DNA of 64,000 nt from assembly GCF_003148645.1 (NCBI RefSeq), contig NZ_QGGP01000003.1, positions 248,001 through 312,000 of the forward strand, read 5' to 3'. The translations under genes and the position numbers were made by a program. The notes below the pieces were generated by a model. It searched no databases. It saw only the letters and a list, made by a program, of their open reading frames with translations, and was not told where the DNA came from. Of this stretch, positions 18,343 through 25,884 are shown piece after piece; position 1 is the stretch's first letter, and the number at the start of each line of letters is the position of its first letter. The DNA is from Xanthomarina spongicola. Lineage in GTDB: Bacteria > Bacteroidota > Bacteroidia > Flavobacteriales > Flavobacteriaceae.

Positions 18343-18361
18343 AATTGATAAAGTTAACTAA

Positions 18362-20059
18362 TTAATATCCAATAGCTGCACCTTCCGGACGAGCTGAATC
18401 TGAAGCTCCAGTAATTATATTGCTTTCAGGATTTATTGTAATTCCCATCAAGGCACCTAAATAACCTGTTGCTTTTAAGGAATGACCCATAGCTTCTAAC
18501 CCTTTTCGAGTATCTGGTGACATTAAATCATCTTCATATATTAGTTCATCTGGTAACCATTGATGATGAATTTTCATAACCTCAATAGCTTTATGAATTG
18601 GCATATTGAATTCTAAAACATTTAGAGTGGTTTGAAAAACCGTATTGATAATGGTTCGTCCTCCAGGACTTCCAATAATTAAATAGGGTTTGTCATTTTT
18701 TGCTACAATAGTTGGTGTCATGCTAGAAAGCATGCGTTTTTCTGGAGCTATTAAATTTGGATTTGTGCCAATTAACCAACCTGAGTCTGTGAAACCAGGA
18801 ATTGGATTAAAGTCTCCCATTTCATTATTAAAAATAAAACCAAGGTCTTTAGAACCCATTTTAACACCATACCAATTTTCTAGTGTGTAAGTAAGAGAAA
18901 CAGCATTCCCATCTTTATCGATTACCGAAAGATGAGTTGTGTTTTTACCATCATAGATTTGTCCAAATTTAGTGGAATCGCTAACTGAAGCTCTTTCCAT
19001 ATTTATATTTTCAAACCTGTTTTTAGCATGTTCTTTAGATGTTAATCTATCTAATGGCATATCTAGATTAAAATCTGGATCACCTAAAAATTCAGCTCTA
19101 TCAGCAAAAGTTCTACGCATTGCTTCAGCAAGTATGTGAACATATTCGGTTGAATTAAATTCAATGTTATCCCAATCAACTAATTCCATAAGGTTCATTA
19201 ATTCAATGAGTGCAACGCCACCAGAACTTGGTGGAGGCATACCATAAATATCATAACCTTTGTAGGATCCTTTTATTGGCTCACGTTCAATAGCATCATA
19301 TTTAGCTAAATCTTCAGTAGTAATAATGCCACCATTAGCTTTCATATAATCTTCTATTTTTTTAGCGACTTCACCTTTATAAAAACCATCGCGACCATGG
19401 TCTCTAATTTGTTTTAATGTATTTGCTAAAGCATGTTGCTTCCATGTGTCTCCTGGTTGAGATATTTCCCCCTTTTCGTTATTAAAATAAGTTGTCATAA
19501 AAGGGAATTCATCAGCTTTACTACTAAAATATAGTGCTTCACCATACAAAGTCCAATTGAATTCAAATCCGTTTTCGGCTAATTTAATAGCAGGTTGCAC
19601 TAAATCTTTCCATGGTAATTTACCATATTTCTGGTATGCTAAATACAAACCAGCAACTGTGCCAGGAACTCCAACTGCTAATAAACCTGTATGGTTACTA
19701 TCGTCTTTAATTTTACCGTTCTCATCTAAAAACATGGTTTCTGTAGCTGCTAAAGGTGCTTTCTCTCTAAAGTCGATGGTTGTTGTTTTTCCTTCAGAAT
19801 TCATAAAGACCATAAAACCACCTCCACCAATATTTCCAGCAGTTGGATGCGTTACAGCTAATGCAAATGCCGTTGCAATGGCTGCATCGACAGCATTACC
19901 TCCCTGTTTTAAGATATCTACACCTGTTTGAGAAGCAATTTTGCTTGCAGTAACCACCATACCATTTTTTGCATAAGATTGTGCCAATGAAATGGATGAG
20001 TTAATGAAAAGAAAAAGACCTAATAATATATTAAATAGTGGTTTTATGTTTGTTTTCAT
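18362..20059 (-). CDS. ggt: Gamma-glutamyltransferase (glutathione hydrolase)
   Basis: A 565-residue secreted Ntn-hydrolase precursor of normal length. The signal peptide (LLGLFLFINSSISLAQS) is followed by the large subunit with ASQTGVDILKQGGNAVDAAIA and GNIGGGGFMV. The autocleavage site is in KNTTHLSVIDKDG, where the second Thr becomes the N-terminal nucleophile of the small subunit; GSPGGRTI forms the oxyanion region. It cleaves the gamma-glutamyl bond of glutathione in the periplasm. It is transcribed alone and lies between the nqr operon and the DUF6090 operon. Confidence 0.95.
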   Translation of the reverse strand: MKTNIKPLFNILLGLFLFINSSISLAQSYAKNGMVVTASKIASQTGVDILKQGGNAVDAAIATAFALAVTHPTAGNIGGGGFMVFMNSEGKTTTIDFREKAPLAATETMFLDENGKIKDDSNHTGLLAVGVPGTVAGLYLAYQKYGKLPWKDLVQPAIKLAENGFEFNWTLYGEALYFSSKADEFPFMTTYFNNEKGEISQPGDTWKQHALANTLKQIRDHGRDGFYKGEVAKKIEDYMKANGGIITTEDLAKYDAIEREPIKGSYKGYDIYGMPPPSSGGVALIELMNLMELVDWDNIEFNSTEYVHILAEAMRRTFADRAEFLGDPDFNLDMPLDRLTSKEHAKNRFENINMERASVSDSTKFGQIYDGKNTTHLSVIDKDGNAVSLTYTLENWYGVKMGSKDLGFIFNNEMGDFNPIPGFTDSGWLIGTNPNLIAPEKRMLSSMTPTIVAKNDKPYLIIGSPGGRTIINTVFQTTLNVLEFNMPIHKAIEVMKIHHQWLPDELIYEDDLMSPDTRKGLEAMGHSLKATGYLGALMGITINPESNIITGASDSARPEGAAIGY

Positions 20060-20128
20060 TGTTATTGGGTTTGTTGACAGTTAAATGAATTATTATTTTT
20101 GTGATAATGGTATGTTTTTATAAATAAT

Positions 20129-20878
20129 TTAATCATTAATTTGACTTTCTAAATTTTCTGATAAAGCTTTTAGAAGCTTACCTAAATTTTCTTGTCTAAT
20201 TACTTGAGATTTGTATCCTTCTAGTTTTTGAGATAAAAGATTCCATAAGACCATATTTTCAAAAAGTGCTTCATAGTTAGTTTTTGGGCCACCTTGAACT
20301 AATAAGGACTGTTTTGTTGGAAGTGCCACTTCGGTATAATTTAGATATTTGTTGGTAAATGGCTCTATTGCTAATAAATACCTGTTTGTGCTATAATCAT
20401 GATTGTCGTTAATTATACTTAACTGTTGTTTCAATTCTCTTAATAACGCAATGGTTTCTTTGTTTTTCACCTTTTCAATATAGCTGCCATTTAAAAGTTC
20501 TGTAACTGCAGGAAATGAAAATTCCTGACTATTTACCCAAACTAAAGGACCTAAATTTGTTTTTAAATAGGGTAACGAATCTATGTTTTTTGAGTTGAGA
20601 ATTTCTAAACACCTAACTGTTTTTATAATTAAAGAATCAGTTTGTTTTGCTTTATCTTTAGCAATTGGAATAGCAGGTTTAATTTCTTGACTAATACTTG
20701 TAAAGTATTCTTTTATTTTCAGTTTTTCTTGATATTCTACATACCAGCTATAAATTGCTAGAGCCAATAAAATACCTGCTTTAACTAATAGTATTTCTAC
20801 AAGACCATTTTTTAAAAAACGCCCAGATTTATCCTCTTTTTTTGAATGATCAACTAGTCTCTTTAAAAATTTATTCAT
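20129..20878 (-). CDS. DUF6090-like membrane-anchored protein (divergent copy)
   Basis: A 249-residue protein with a basic N-terminus, one membrane helix (GLVEILLVKAGILLALAIYSWYVEYQ, about residues 25-50) and a long helical domain. The layout KNGLVEILLVKAGILLALAIYSW is parallel to the EIILVVIGILIALQINNWN motif of the neighbouring DUF6090 protein, so I read it as a diverged paralogue that has lost the QINNWN part. It lies 40 bases downstream of that gene in the same operon. Function unknown; coupled sensing or membrane organisation would be guesses. Confidence 0.7.
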   Translation of the reverse strand: MNKFLKRLVDHSKKEDKSGRFLKNGLVEILLVKAGILLALAIYSWYVEYQEKLKIKEYFTSISQEIKPAIPIAKDKAKQTDSLIIKTVRCLEILNSKNIDSLPYLKTNLGPLVWVNSQEFSFPAVTELLNGSYIEKVKNKETIALLRELKQQLSIINDNHDYSTNRYLLAIEPFTNKYLNYTEVALPTKQSLLVQGGPKTNYEALFENMVLWNLLSQKLEGYKSQVIRQENLGKLLKALSENLESQIND

Positions 20879-20918
20879 GTTTACAATCTAATTTTATTAA
20901 TTATAAAAATAATATTAT

Positions 20919-21698
20919 TCAATTAGTAATTGGTTGTTTCAATTGTTTATCAATTTGTTGCAAGACGTTTTTGCAATGGCTAATAAGATCTGAGTAATAA
21001 GCATCTGCTGCTTTTTGATTCCATGCACATGCAGACAAGGCTCTGATAACTATTTTAAATCTCTCGTCTTCAGGATTATTTAAAAATGCCCAATCACTCT
21101 CGTTTAACATACTTGGTTGTGGGTAAATATCCATAGTAAATTCAGAAAATTTCACCAAATCTGTATGTGAATCTAAATGAATAGAAATGGCATCCATCCA
21201 TTCTTTATTGTATTTAAATAGTTCACTTTTTTTGTCATAATCACTATATAGATTTGCAATTGCTTCTAATAGTTCTGTGTTTTTAATTAATGGTAAATTG
21301 CCAGAACTTACCATACCTCTATACGTATTATCATTGGGTGTAAATATTTGATCGAGAATATTACCAAAAACGGTACAGATATGTGTTACTTCTTCAAAAG
21401 AATCTACTTTATTGTCTAAATCAATTAGTACATTTTTTATATCTATTCGCAATGCCGCATTAGAGATTAGTTTTTTTTTGAAACTAATCGTGTCTAAAAC
21501 AATATCTCTATGTATGCGCTCTAAATAATTTCTGCCTAAAGCATTGTCTTGTCGTTCTTGATTCCAATTATTAATCTGTAATGCGATTAAAATTCCAATT
21601 ACTACTAGTATTATTTCTCCAATAGCGTATTTAAAGTACTTGCTTGTTTTGTTTTCCATAAGGAGTGATTTTCGGATATGACGAAAAAATTTAATCAT
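20919..21698 (-). CDS. DUF6090 family membrane-anchored protein
   Basis: A 259-residue protein with the family signature GEIILVVIGILIALQINNWNQERQ (about residues 27-50) as its single N-terminal membrane helix, followed by a soluble, mainly helical domain with scattered conserved Trp and Tyr. DUF6090 proteins are frequent in Flavobacteriia and have no known function. Its ATG overlaps the stop codon of an upstream 38-codon gene by 8 bases, and a GGAGG box lies 6 bases before the ATG, which is rare in this phylum. Confidence 0.8.
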   Translation of the reverse strand: MIKFFRHIRKSLLMENKTSKYFKYAIGEIILVVIGILIALQINNWNQERQDNALGRNYLERIHRDIVLDTISFKKKLISNAALRIDIKNVLIDLDNKVDSFEEVTHICTVFGNILDQIFTPNDNTYRGMVSSGNLPLIKNTELLEAIANLYSDYDKKSELFKYNKEWMDAISIHLDSHTDLVKFSEFTMDIYPQPSMLNESDWAFLNNPEDERFKIVIRALSACAWNQKAADAYYSDLISHCKNVLQQIDKQLKQPITN

Positions 21699-21807
21699 TG
21701 CTTTCCTCCGTATTTTTTTGATCTTTTCTATACTTAGAAATTAAACGAAATAAAATGCGTAGAATAAGGGCAAATGCAATTAAATAGATTATGGTTTTAG
21801 TTTCCAT
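21691..21807 (-). CDS. 38-residue single-pass membrane peptide
   Basis: The minus strand encodes 38 residues from an ATG at 21807: an N-terminal METKT, a hydrophobic helix (IIYLIAFALILRILFRLI, about residues 6-23) and a charged tail (KYRKDQKNTEESND). The stop codon overlaps the DUF6090 start in ATGATTAA, an arrangement typical of translational coupling. It lies 48 bases after the upstream 63-residue coiled-coil gene. It is shorter than usual gene-calling limits. No known family recognised. Confidence 0.65.
   Translation of the reverse strand: METKTIIYLIAFALILRILFRLISKYRKDQKNTEESND
21703..21709 (-). promoter_or_regulatory. Shine-Dalgarno sequence of the DUF6090 gene
   Basis: Minus-strand CGGAGGA (GGAGG core at 21705-21709) sits about 6 bases before the ATG at 21698. 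Most starts in this window have no such sequence. Confidence 0.6.
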
Positions 21808-21855
21808 ATATTAAATCATTAAATTAAATGTGTTTTATTTATTGATAGTAAAAAC

Positions 21856-22047
21856 TTAACCTGCTTTCCCGTCGCCATCAATATCTTTTACTAAATGTGT
21901 TTCTAAAGCAATCAATGTTTTTTTAAGTAAGACTTTCGTGTTGGCTAATTCTTCTTCTAAATGCTTTACACGTTCTTCCACACTATCAGCTTGGTTTTGT
22001 TGTTTTTCTAATTCATCTTGTTGTAATAAATCCCAAAATATTCCCAT
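21856..22047 (-). CDS. 63-residue coiled-coil protein
   Basis: A short acidic protein: MGIFWDLLQQDELE at the N-terminus, a heptad-patterned coiled coil from about residue 15 to 50 (VEERVKHLEEELANTKVLLKKTLIALE), and a C-terminal DIDGDGKAG that resembles a single Ca2+-binding DxDGDG loop. It is the first gene of the run leading to the 38-residue peptide and the two DUF6090 proteins. Function unknown. Confidence 0.75.
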   Translation of the reverse strand: MGIFWDLLQQDELEKQQNQADSVEERVKHLEEELANTKVLLKKTLIALETHLVKDIDGDGKAG

Positions 22048-22214
22048 GGTTTTTGTTTTATTTAGCTATTTAAATCTGTGTTTATTAATCTAATAAGGTT
22101 TTCAATATTCACTCACTAAGATTGTAAGTAGGTATAAAGGTGTAGGTAGTTTTGGTTGGTTTAGCATTTAAAGTTAAACATTTTTTATTCTATAAGAAGA
22201 AGATAAATAATTAT

Positions 22215-22222
22215 TAATTTTG
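22215..22222 (+). promoter_or_regulatory. Promoter -7 box before the apbE partner gene
   Basis: TAATTTTG matches TANNTTTG and ends only 4 bases before the ATG at 22227. Transcription would start at or next to the start codon. Confidence 0.55.
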
Positions 22223-22226
22223 TAAT

Positions 22227-22604
22227 ATGAAAAAAGTACTTTCAGAACAAGAATTGCATTATTTAGCCATGAATCATGTTGGTAAAGAATTAGAAGCACG
22301 TGGATTTGAGTTTATAGCTGTAAATAGTAAATTAAAAAAGCATCCACAGTTTGTGTGTATGGATAAAACCAAACAATACTTTTTTGTTATTGTTAGAGCT
22401 GTCATGCTTCCAGAAAATCCAAATAATTATGATATTGTTTGGATGGAATCTTTTAAAAAACACGCGACTGATAAAGATGCCAAAGTGTTGTACGCTGGAG
22501 TTGGCCTTGGTAATCCCGAAGGTGAAGATTTGCCTATTTATTTGAATGAAGAATATCTGATTGAATACAATGGCATCCAGGTCGTTGAAACTAATTTGAA
22601 TTAA
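22227..22604 (+). CDS. Small conserved soluble protein coupled to apbE
   Basis: A 125-residue cytoplasmic protein without a signal peptide or membrane helix. It starts MKKVLSEQELHYLAMNHVGKELE and has a mixed alpha/beta pattern (FEFIAVNSKLKKHPQFVC, YFFVIVRAVMLPENPNNYDIVWME, AKVLYAGVGLGNPEG). I recall closely similar short Bacteroidota proteins being labelled Na+-NQR subunit F, probably by genomic proximity; it has no ferredoxin or flavin domain. It shares one base with apbE (TAATG), so the two are translated together. A role in flavin loading of Nqr is a context inference. Confidence 0.8.
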   Translation: MKKVLSEQELHYLAMNHVGKELEARGFEFIAVNSKLKKHPQFVCMDKTKQYFFVIVRAVMLPENPNNYDIVWMESFKKHATDKDAKVLYAGVGLGNPEGEDLPIYLNEEYLIEYNGIQVVETNLN

Positions 22605-23581
22605 TGAAAAATATAATAATAGTTTTATTTGTTTTATTCTTGTTCTCTTGCAAAAAAGAACCTAAAAACACCAAGTTAACTGGTGAAGTTTTTGGAACTA
22701 GTTATTCTGTGATTTACGATTCTGATACTAATTACCAAAAACAATTTGACAGCTTGTTTTATGTCATTAATAAATCCATGTCAACCTATCAAGTCAACTC
22801 AGATATTTCAAAAATAAATAGAAATGAAGCTTTTAATATCGATGCACATTTTGTTCATGTATTTGATGCTTCAAAAGAGATATACAAACAAACTCAAGGT
22901 GTTTTCGATCCAACTATTGGAGCTGTTGTAAATGCATGGGATTTTGGTCCAGAAGGGAAAATAGCGAGCTTAGATAGTTTAAAAATAGACAGCTTGATGC
23001 TTAGTGTAGGACTTGATAAAGTAAAGCGTAATAATTTTAAAATTGAAAAGCAAAATCCAAATACATTTATAGATTTCAATGCCATTGCTAAAGGATATGG
23101 TGTAGATGTTATTGGTTTGTTTTTTGAAGATAAAAACATTACTAATTATTTGGTTGAAATTGGTGGTGAAATTAGAGCTAGAGGTAAGAATGTAGTAAAA
23201 CAATCTGCATGGAAAGTAGGTGTGGAAGAACCACATTTTGATAGTACACAATCTGTTTTGAAGGCTATTTCTTTACACGATGAAGCTATGGCGACCTCTG
23301 GAACTTATAGAAAGTTTAAAACCGATAGTTTAGGTAATCGATATTCACACATTATTGATACACAAACTGGTTATCCTAGTAAAACAAATTTGTTGAGTAT
23401 TTCTGTTATTGCTAAAGATTGTATGACAGCAGATGCCTATGCTACAGCTTTTAAAGCCATGGGAATCGAAAACGTTAAACAATTTCTTCAGTCACACCCA
23501 GAACTTAAAGTCTTTTTTATTTTTGAAAACGATAAAAATGAATTTGAAACGTTGTCTTTAAATGGATTTCCAGAAAATTAA
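22604..23581 (+). CDS. apbE: FAD:protein FMN transferase (ApbE lipoprotein)
   Basis: A 325-residue lipoprotein with a short signal sequence and lipobox (VLFLFSC, Cys16), so it is anchored outside the inner membrane. Family motifs in order: FDPTIGAVVNAWDFGP, FIDFNAIAKGYGVDVI, VEIGGEIRARG, ATSGTYRKF, YSHIIDTQTGYP and CMTADAYATAF (metal and FAD ligands). ApbE transfers FMN from FAD to a threonine of target proteins; NqrB and NqrC, encoded 7-10 kb upstream, are the expected substrates. The gene is followed by a family A palindrome. Confidence 0.95.
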   Translation: MKNIIIVLFVLFLFSCKKEPKNTKLTGEVFGTSYSVIYDSDTNYQKQFDSLFYVINKSMSTYQVNSDISKINRNEAFNIDAHFVHVFDASKEIYKQTQGVFDPTIGAVVNAWDFGPEGKIASLDSLKIDSLMLSVGLDKVKRNNFKIEKQNPNTFIDFNAIAKGYGVDVIGLFFEDKNITNYLVEIGGEIRARGKNVVKQSAWKVGVEEPHFDSTQSVLKAISLHDEAMATSGTYRKFKTDSLGNRYSHIIDTQTGYPSKTNLLSISVIAKDCMTADAYATAFKAMGIENVKQFLQSHPELKVFFIFENDKNEFETLSLNGFPEN

Positions 23582-23585
23582 CAAA

Positions 23586-23603
23586 TTCCTGTGAAGGCAG
23601 GAA
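23586..23603. repeat. Family A palindromic repeat, copy 2
   Basis: TTCCTGTGAAGGCAGGAA followed by TCTC, immediately downstream of apbE. It faces copy 3 (23699-23716) in opposite orientation, with about 95 bases of AT-rich sequence between. Confidence 0.8.
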
Positions 23604-23698
23604 TCTCTTTGGGATTCAAAGTATCTAATTTCGCTAACAAATATGACTTAATAAAGAAGAGTAATTATATAAGAAAAACATCAGTTAGATTCATGAGA

Positions 23699-23716
23699 TT
23701 CCTGCCTACGCAGGAA
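23699..23716. repeat. Family A palindromic repeat, copy 3, supplying a stop codon
   Basis: TTCCTGCCTACGCAGGAA. On the minus strand its centre contains the TAG stop of the methyltransferase gene, and the bases before it encode the last residues Ile-Pro-Ala. Confidence 0.85.
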
Positions 23717-24482
23717 TTGGTTTATATACCACAGGAATAATTTCACCTTTTGCTAGACAATATCTAGTAATATCTTCTTCTGGAAGAGTAGTTGTGTAAT
23801 CAACTTCATCTACTTTAAATCCAATACTTCGAAGTTTATCAAAATAGTCGCGACCATAAATTCGAACATGGTCATATTGTCCAAATATTTTAGCTCGTTC
23901 TTTCTTGTCTGTTATTGAACTGTCTTCAAAAGAGGTTTCTCTAGATAAATCTTGAGGTATTTGAAACACACCAAAACCACCAGGTTTTAAAATTCTATAT
24001 AATTCTTGCATGGCTTTAGTGTCATCTGGAATATGTTCTAAAACATGATTGCAGAGTATGACATCAAATTCATTTTCATTAAACGGAAGATTGCAAATAT
24101 CTGCTTTTACATCAGCAATTGGCGATTCTAAATCGGTTGTTGTATAATCTAGATTTCCTAAAGCTTTAAAACGTTTTAAAAAACATTGTTCTGGAGCAAA
24201 ATGAAGGACTTTTAAGTTTTTAGAAAAGAATTCTGTATTGTTTTTTAAATACAACCAAAGTAATCTATGTCTTTCTAAACTTAGAGTAGAAGGAGACAAG
24301 ACATTGTTTCTTTGGTTGCCATAACCATAAGGTAAAAAGCTTTTAAAACTTTTTCCATCAATAGGATCAGTATACGTATTTCCTTTTAAAATCAATGCTA
24401 AAACAGGTCGAACCATATAACTTAATCTAATAAGAATGGGTCTTGGAATGGTGTTTAGGATGAGTTTGAAGATTTTTTTCAT
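23706..24482 (-). CDS. Class I SAM-dependent methyltransferase
   Basis: About 258 residues from the ATG at 24482 (MKKIFKLILNTIPRP); an earlier in-frame start at 24503 falls in a repeat arm. A basic and hydrophobic N-terminus precedes a Methyltransf_11-like domain: VLHFAPEQCFLKRFKALG (motif I variant), TTDLESPIADVKADICNLPF, FDVILCNHVLEHIPDD (motif post-I) and LKPGGFGVFQIPQD. The methyl acceptor is unknown; the C-terminal KPIPA and stop codon come from a family A repeat. It is flanked upstream by the left inverted repeat of the GxxExxY cassette. Confidence 0.85.
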   Translation of the reverse strand: MKKIFKLILNTIPRPILIRLSYMVRPVLALILKGNTYTDPIDGKSFKSFLPYGYGNQRNNVLSPSTLSLERHRLLWLYLKNNTEFFSKNLKVLHFAPEQCFLKRFKALGNLDYTTTDLESPIADVKADICNLPFNENEFDVILCNHVLEHIPDDTKAMQELYRILKPGGFGVFQIPQDLSRETSFEDSSITDKKERAKIFGQYDHVRIYGRDYFDKLRSIGFKVDEVDYTTTLPEEDITRYCLAKGEIIPVVYKPIPA

Positions 24483-24487
24483 AGTTA

Positions 24488-24528
24488 TTTCACAGAGATT
24501 CACAGAGTTTCACGGAGAATCACTGAGG
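24488..24528. repeat. Left terminal inverted repeat of the GxxExxY cassette
   Basis: It matches the reverse complement of 24901-24941 at 32 of 41 positions; the core GAGATTCACAGAGT is identical. It contains periodic CACAGAG/CACGGAG units and includes the stop codon of the GxxExxY gene. Confidence 0.75.
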
Positions 24529-24897
24529 TGTATTAACAAAACGCTTAATACCGTTTTTCAATAGTTTGGTATGAAAGTTAATTAATAAACCTATGGGATA
24601 GTTTCCTAATTTCATATAAGTTAAAATTTGAGCCGTATGAACATCAGTAAAAGCTTCAACAGTTTTTAATTCGATGACAACTTTGTTTTCAACAAGTAAA
24701 TCAATTCTATAACCATGATCTAACTTAATATCTTTATAAACAATAGGCAAAGCAATTTCTTTAGTAACAGATAATCCAACAGATTGAAGTTCAAATAGGA
24801 GACATTCTTGATAAGCAGATTCCAATAAGCCAGGACCTAAAACACGATGTACATTTATGGCAGCTCCTATAATCTTTTCAGTTAGTTTGTTATCCAT
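24520..24897 (-). CDS. GxxExxY protein (PDDEXK-like)
   Basis: A 125-residue protein with the name-giving motif GPGLLESAYQECL (about residues 21-33) and the likely PDDEXK nuclease-fold core YRIDLLVENKVVIELKTVE, where D, E and K are spaced as in that superfamily, followed by HTAQILTYMKLGNYPIGLLINF. Function is unknown; the family is widespread and sporadic, which suggests horizontal movement. It is bounded by inverted repeats, and its stop codon lies inside one of them. Confidence 0.88.
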   Translation of the reverse strand: MDNKLTEKIIGAAINVHRVLGPGLLESAYQECLLFELQSVGLSVTKEIALPIVYKDIKLDHGYRIDLLVENKVVIELKTVEAFTDVHTAQILTYMKLGNYPIGLLINFHTKLLKNGIKRFVNTPQ

Positions 24898-24900
24898 AAT

Positions 24901-24941
24901 TCTCTTTGTATCTCGGTGAGACTCTGTGAATCTCAGTGTAA
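24901..24941. repeat. Right terminal inverted repeat of the GxxExxY cassette
   Basis: Partner of 24488-24528. It starts 3 bases upstream of the GxxExxY ATG and ends 3 bases before the end of map, so the 454-base unit from 24488 to 24941 fits exactly between two host genes. Confidence 0.75.
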
Positions 24942-24944
24942 AAA

Positions 24945-25763
24945 CTAAAGCACTAAAGCCTTCTGTCTAAACTCATTTTCTTCATTAGAAACAATTCCTA
25001 AAGCTTCATAAACATAGGCAAATGTTGAAAGCAATTCTGGTTTGCCATCTAGGATAGCTACATTATGTTCAAAATGAGCACTTGGTTTATTATCTAAAGT
25101 AGTAATTGTCCAACCATCTCTATGTTGTTTAATGCGATGTGTTCCAAGATTAATCATAGGTTCTATAGCTACAACCATGCCTTCTATAAACTTTTTACCA
25201 CGACCACGTTTTCCATAGTTTGGCATTTCTGGATCTTCATGCATTTTTCTTCCCAAACCATGACCTACAAGCTCTCTTACAACTCCATAACTATGGTCTT
25301 CACAATACTTTTGAATGGCATAACCAACATCTCCAACACGATTACCTACTTTAAATTCACGAATTCCTACATAAAGAGATTCTTTAGTAACGTCTAACAG
25401 TTTTTGAGTTTCAGGAGCAATTTCCCCTACTGCAAAAGTATAAGCATGATCACCATAAAATTCGTTTTTAATTGCTCCACAATCAATTGAAATAATGTCA
25501 CCTTCTTTTAGAGGTTCGTTTGTAGGAAATCCATGTACTACTTGAGAATTTGGACTCATACAAAGCGTGTTTGGAAAATCGTATAATCCTAAAAAACCAG
25601 GAATAGCACCTTGTTCTCTTATGTATTCTTCAGCTAATTTATCTAATTGAAGTGTTGTTACTCCAGGCTTTACTTCTTTAGCGAGCATTCCTAAAGTTCT
25701 AGATACAACCAATGCGCTTTCACGCATTAATTCAATTTCTTCTCTTGTTTTTACTATAATCAT
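24945..25763 (-). CDS. map: Methionine aminopeptidase type I
   Basis: A 272-residue dimetal peptidase that removes initiator methionine. Metal ligands are visible in SIDCGAIKNEFYGDHAYTF (two Asp), GHGLGRKMHEDP (His), AIEPMINLG (Glu) and HFEHNVAI (Glu). The C-terminal extension EALGIVSNEENEFRQKALVL resembles other Bacteroidota MetAPs up to EFR. The gene end lies 3 bases from the right inverted repeat of the GxxExxY cassette, so its last residues may have been affected by that insertion. Confidence 0.95.
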   Translation of the reverse strand: MIIVKTREEIELMRESALVVSRTLGMLAKEVKPGVTTLQLDKLAEEYIREQGAIPGFLGLYDFPNTLCMSPNSQVVHGFPTNEPLKEGDIISIDCGAIKNEFYGDHAYTFAVGEIAPETQKLLDVTKESLYVGIREFKVGNRVGDVGYAIQKYCEDHSYGVVRELVGHGLGRKMHEDPEMPNYGKRGRGKKFIEGMVVAIEPMINLGTHRIKQHRDGWTITTLDNKPSAHFEHNVAILDGKPELLSTFAYVYEALGIVSNEENEFRQKALVL

Positions 25764-25780
25764 TCTTAAAAAAATATGCG

Positions 25781-25788
25781 CAAAGATA
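25781..25788 (-). promoter_or_regulatory. Promoter -7 box for map
   Basis: Minus-strand TATCTTTG, a full TANNTTTG match, 17 bases upstream of the map ATG. Confidence 0.6.
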
Positions 25789-25858
25789 AATAAAATTAAA
25801 ATGGTAATCTTTTTTCTGAAACATGACTTTCGACAGTTTTTAGTTGGATTTTATTGAA

Positions 25859-25866
25859 TAGTTTTG
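25859..25866 (+). promoter_or_regulatory. Promoter -7 box for the CoA-transferase gene
   Basis: TAGTTTTG matches TANNTTTG. It overlaps the first possible start (TTG at 25864), which supports the ATG at 25885 as the real one. Confidence 0.6.
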
Positions 25867-25884
25867 TGCTCTAAAATAAACATC

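Noticed and set aside
19557-19931. 124-residue frame on the plus strand
   Set aside because: It lies antisense inside ggt, which has full family motifs; a shadow frame.
24488-24941. Insertion sequence with transposase
   Set aside because: The inverted-repeat unit is only 454 bases and holds no transposase; reported as a possible passive cassette only.
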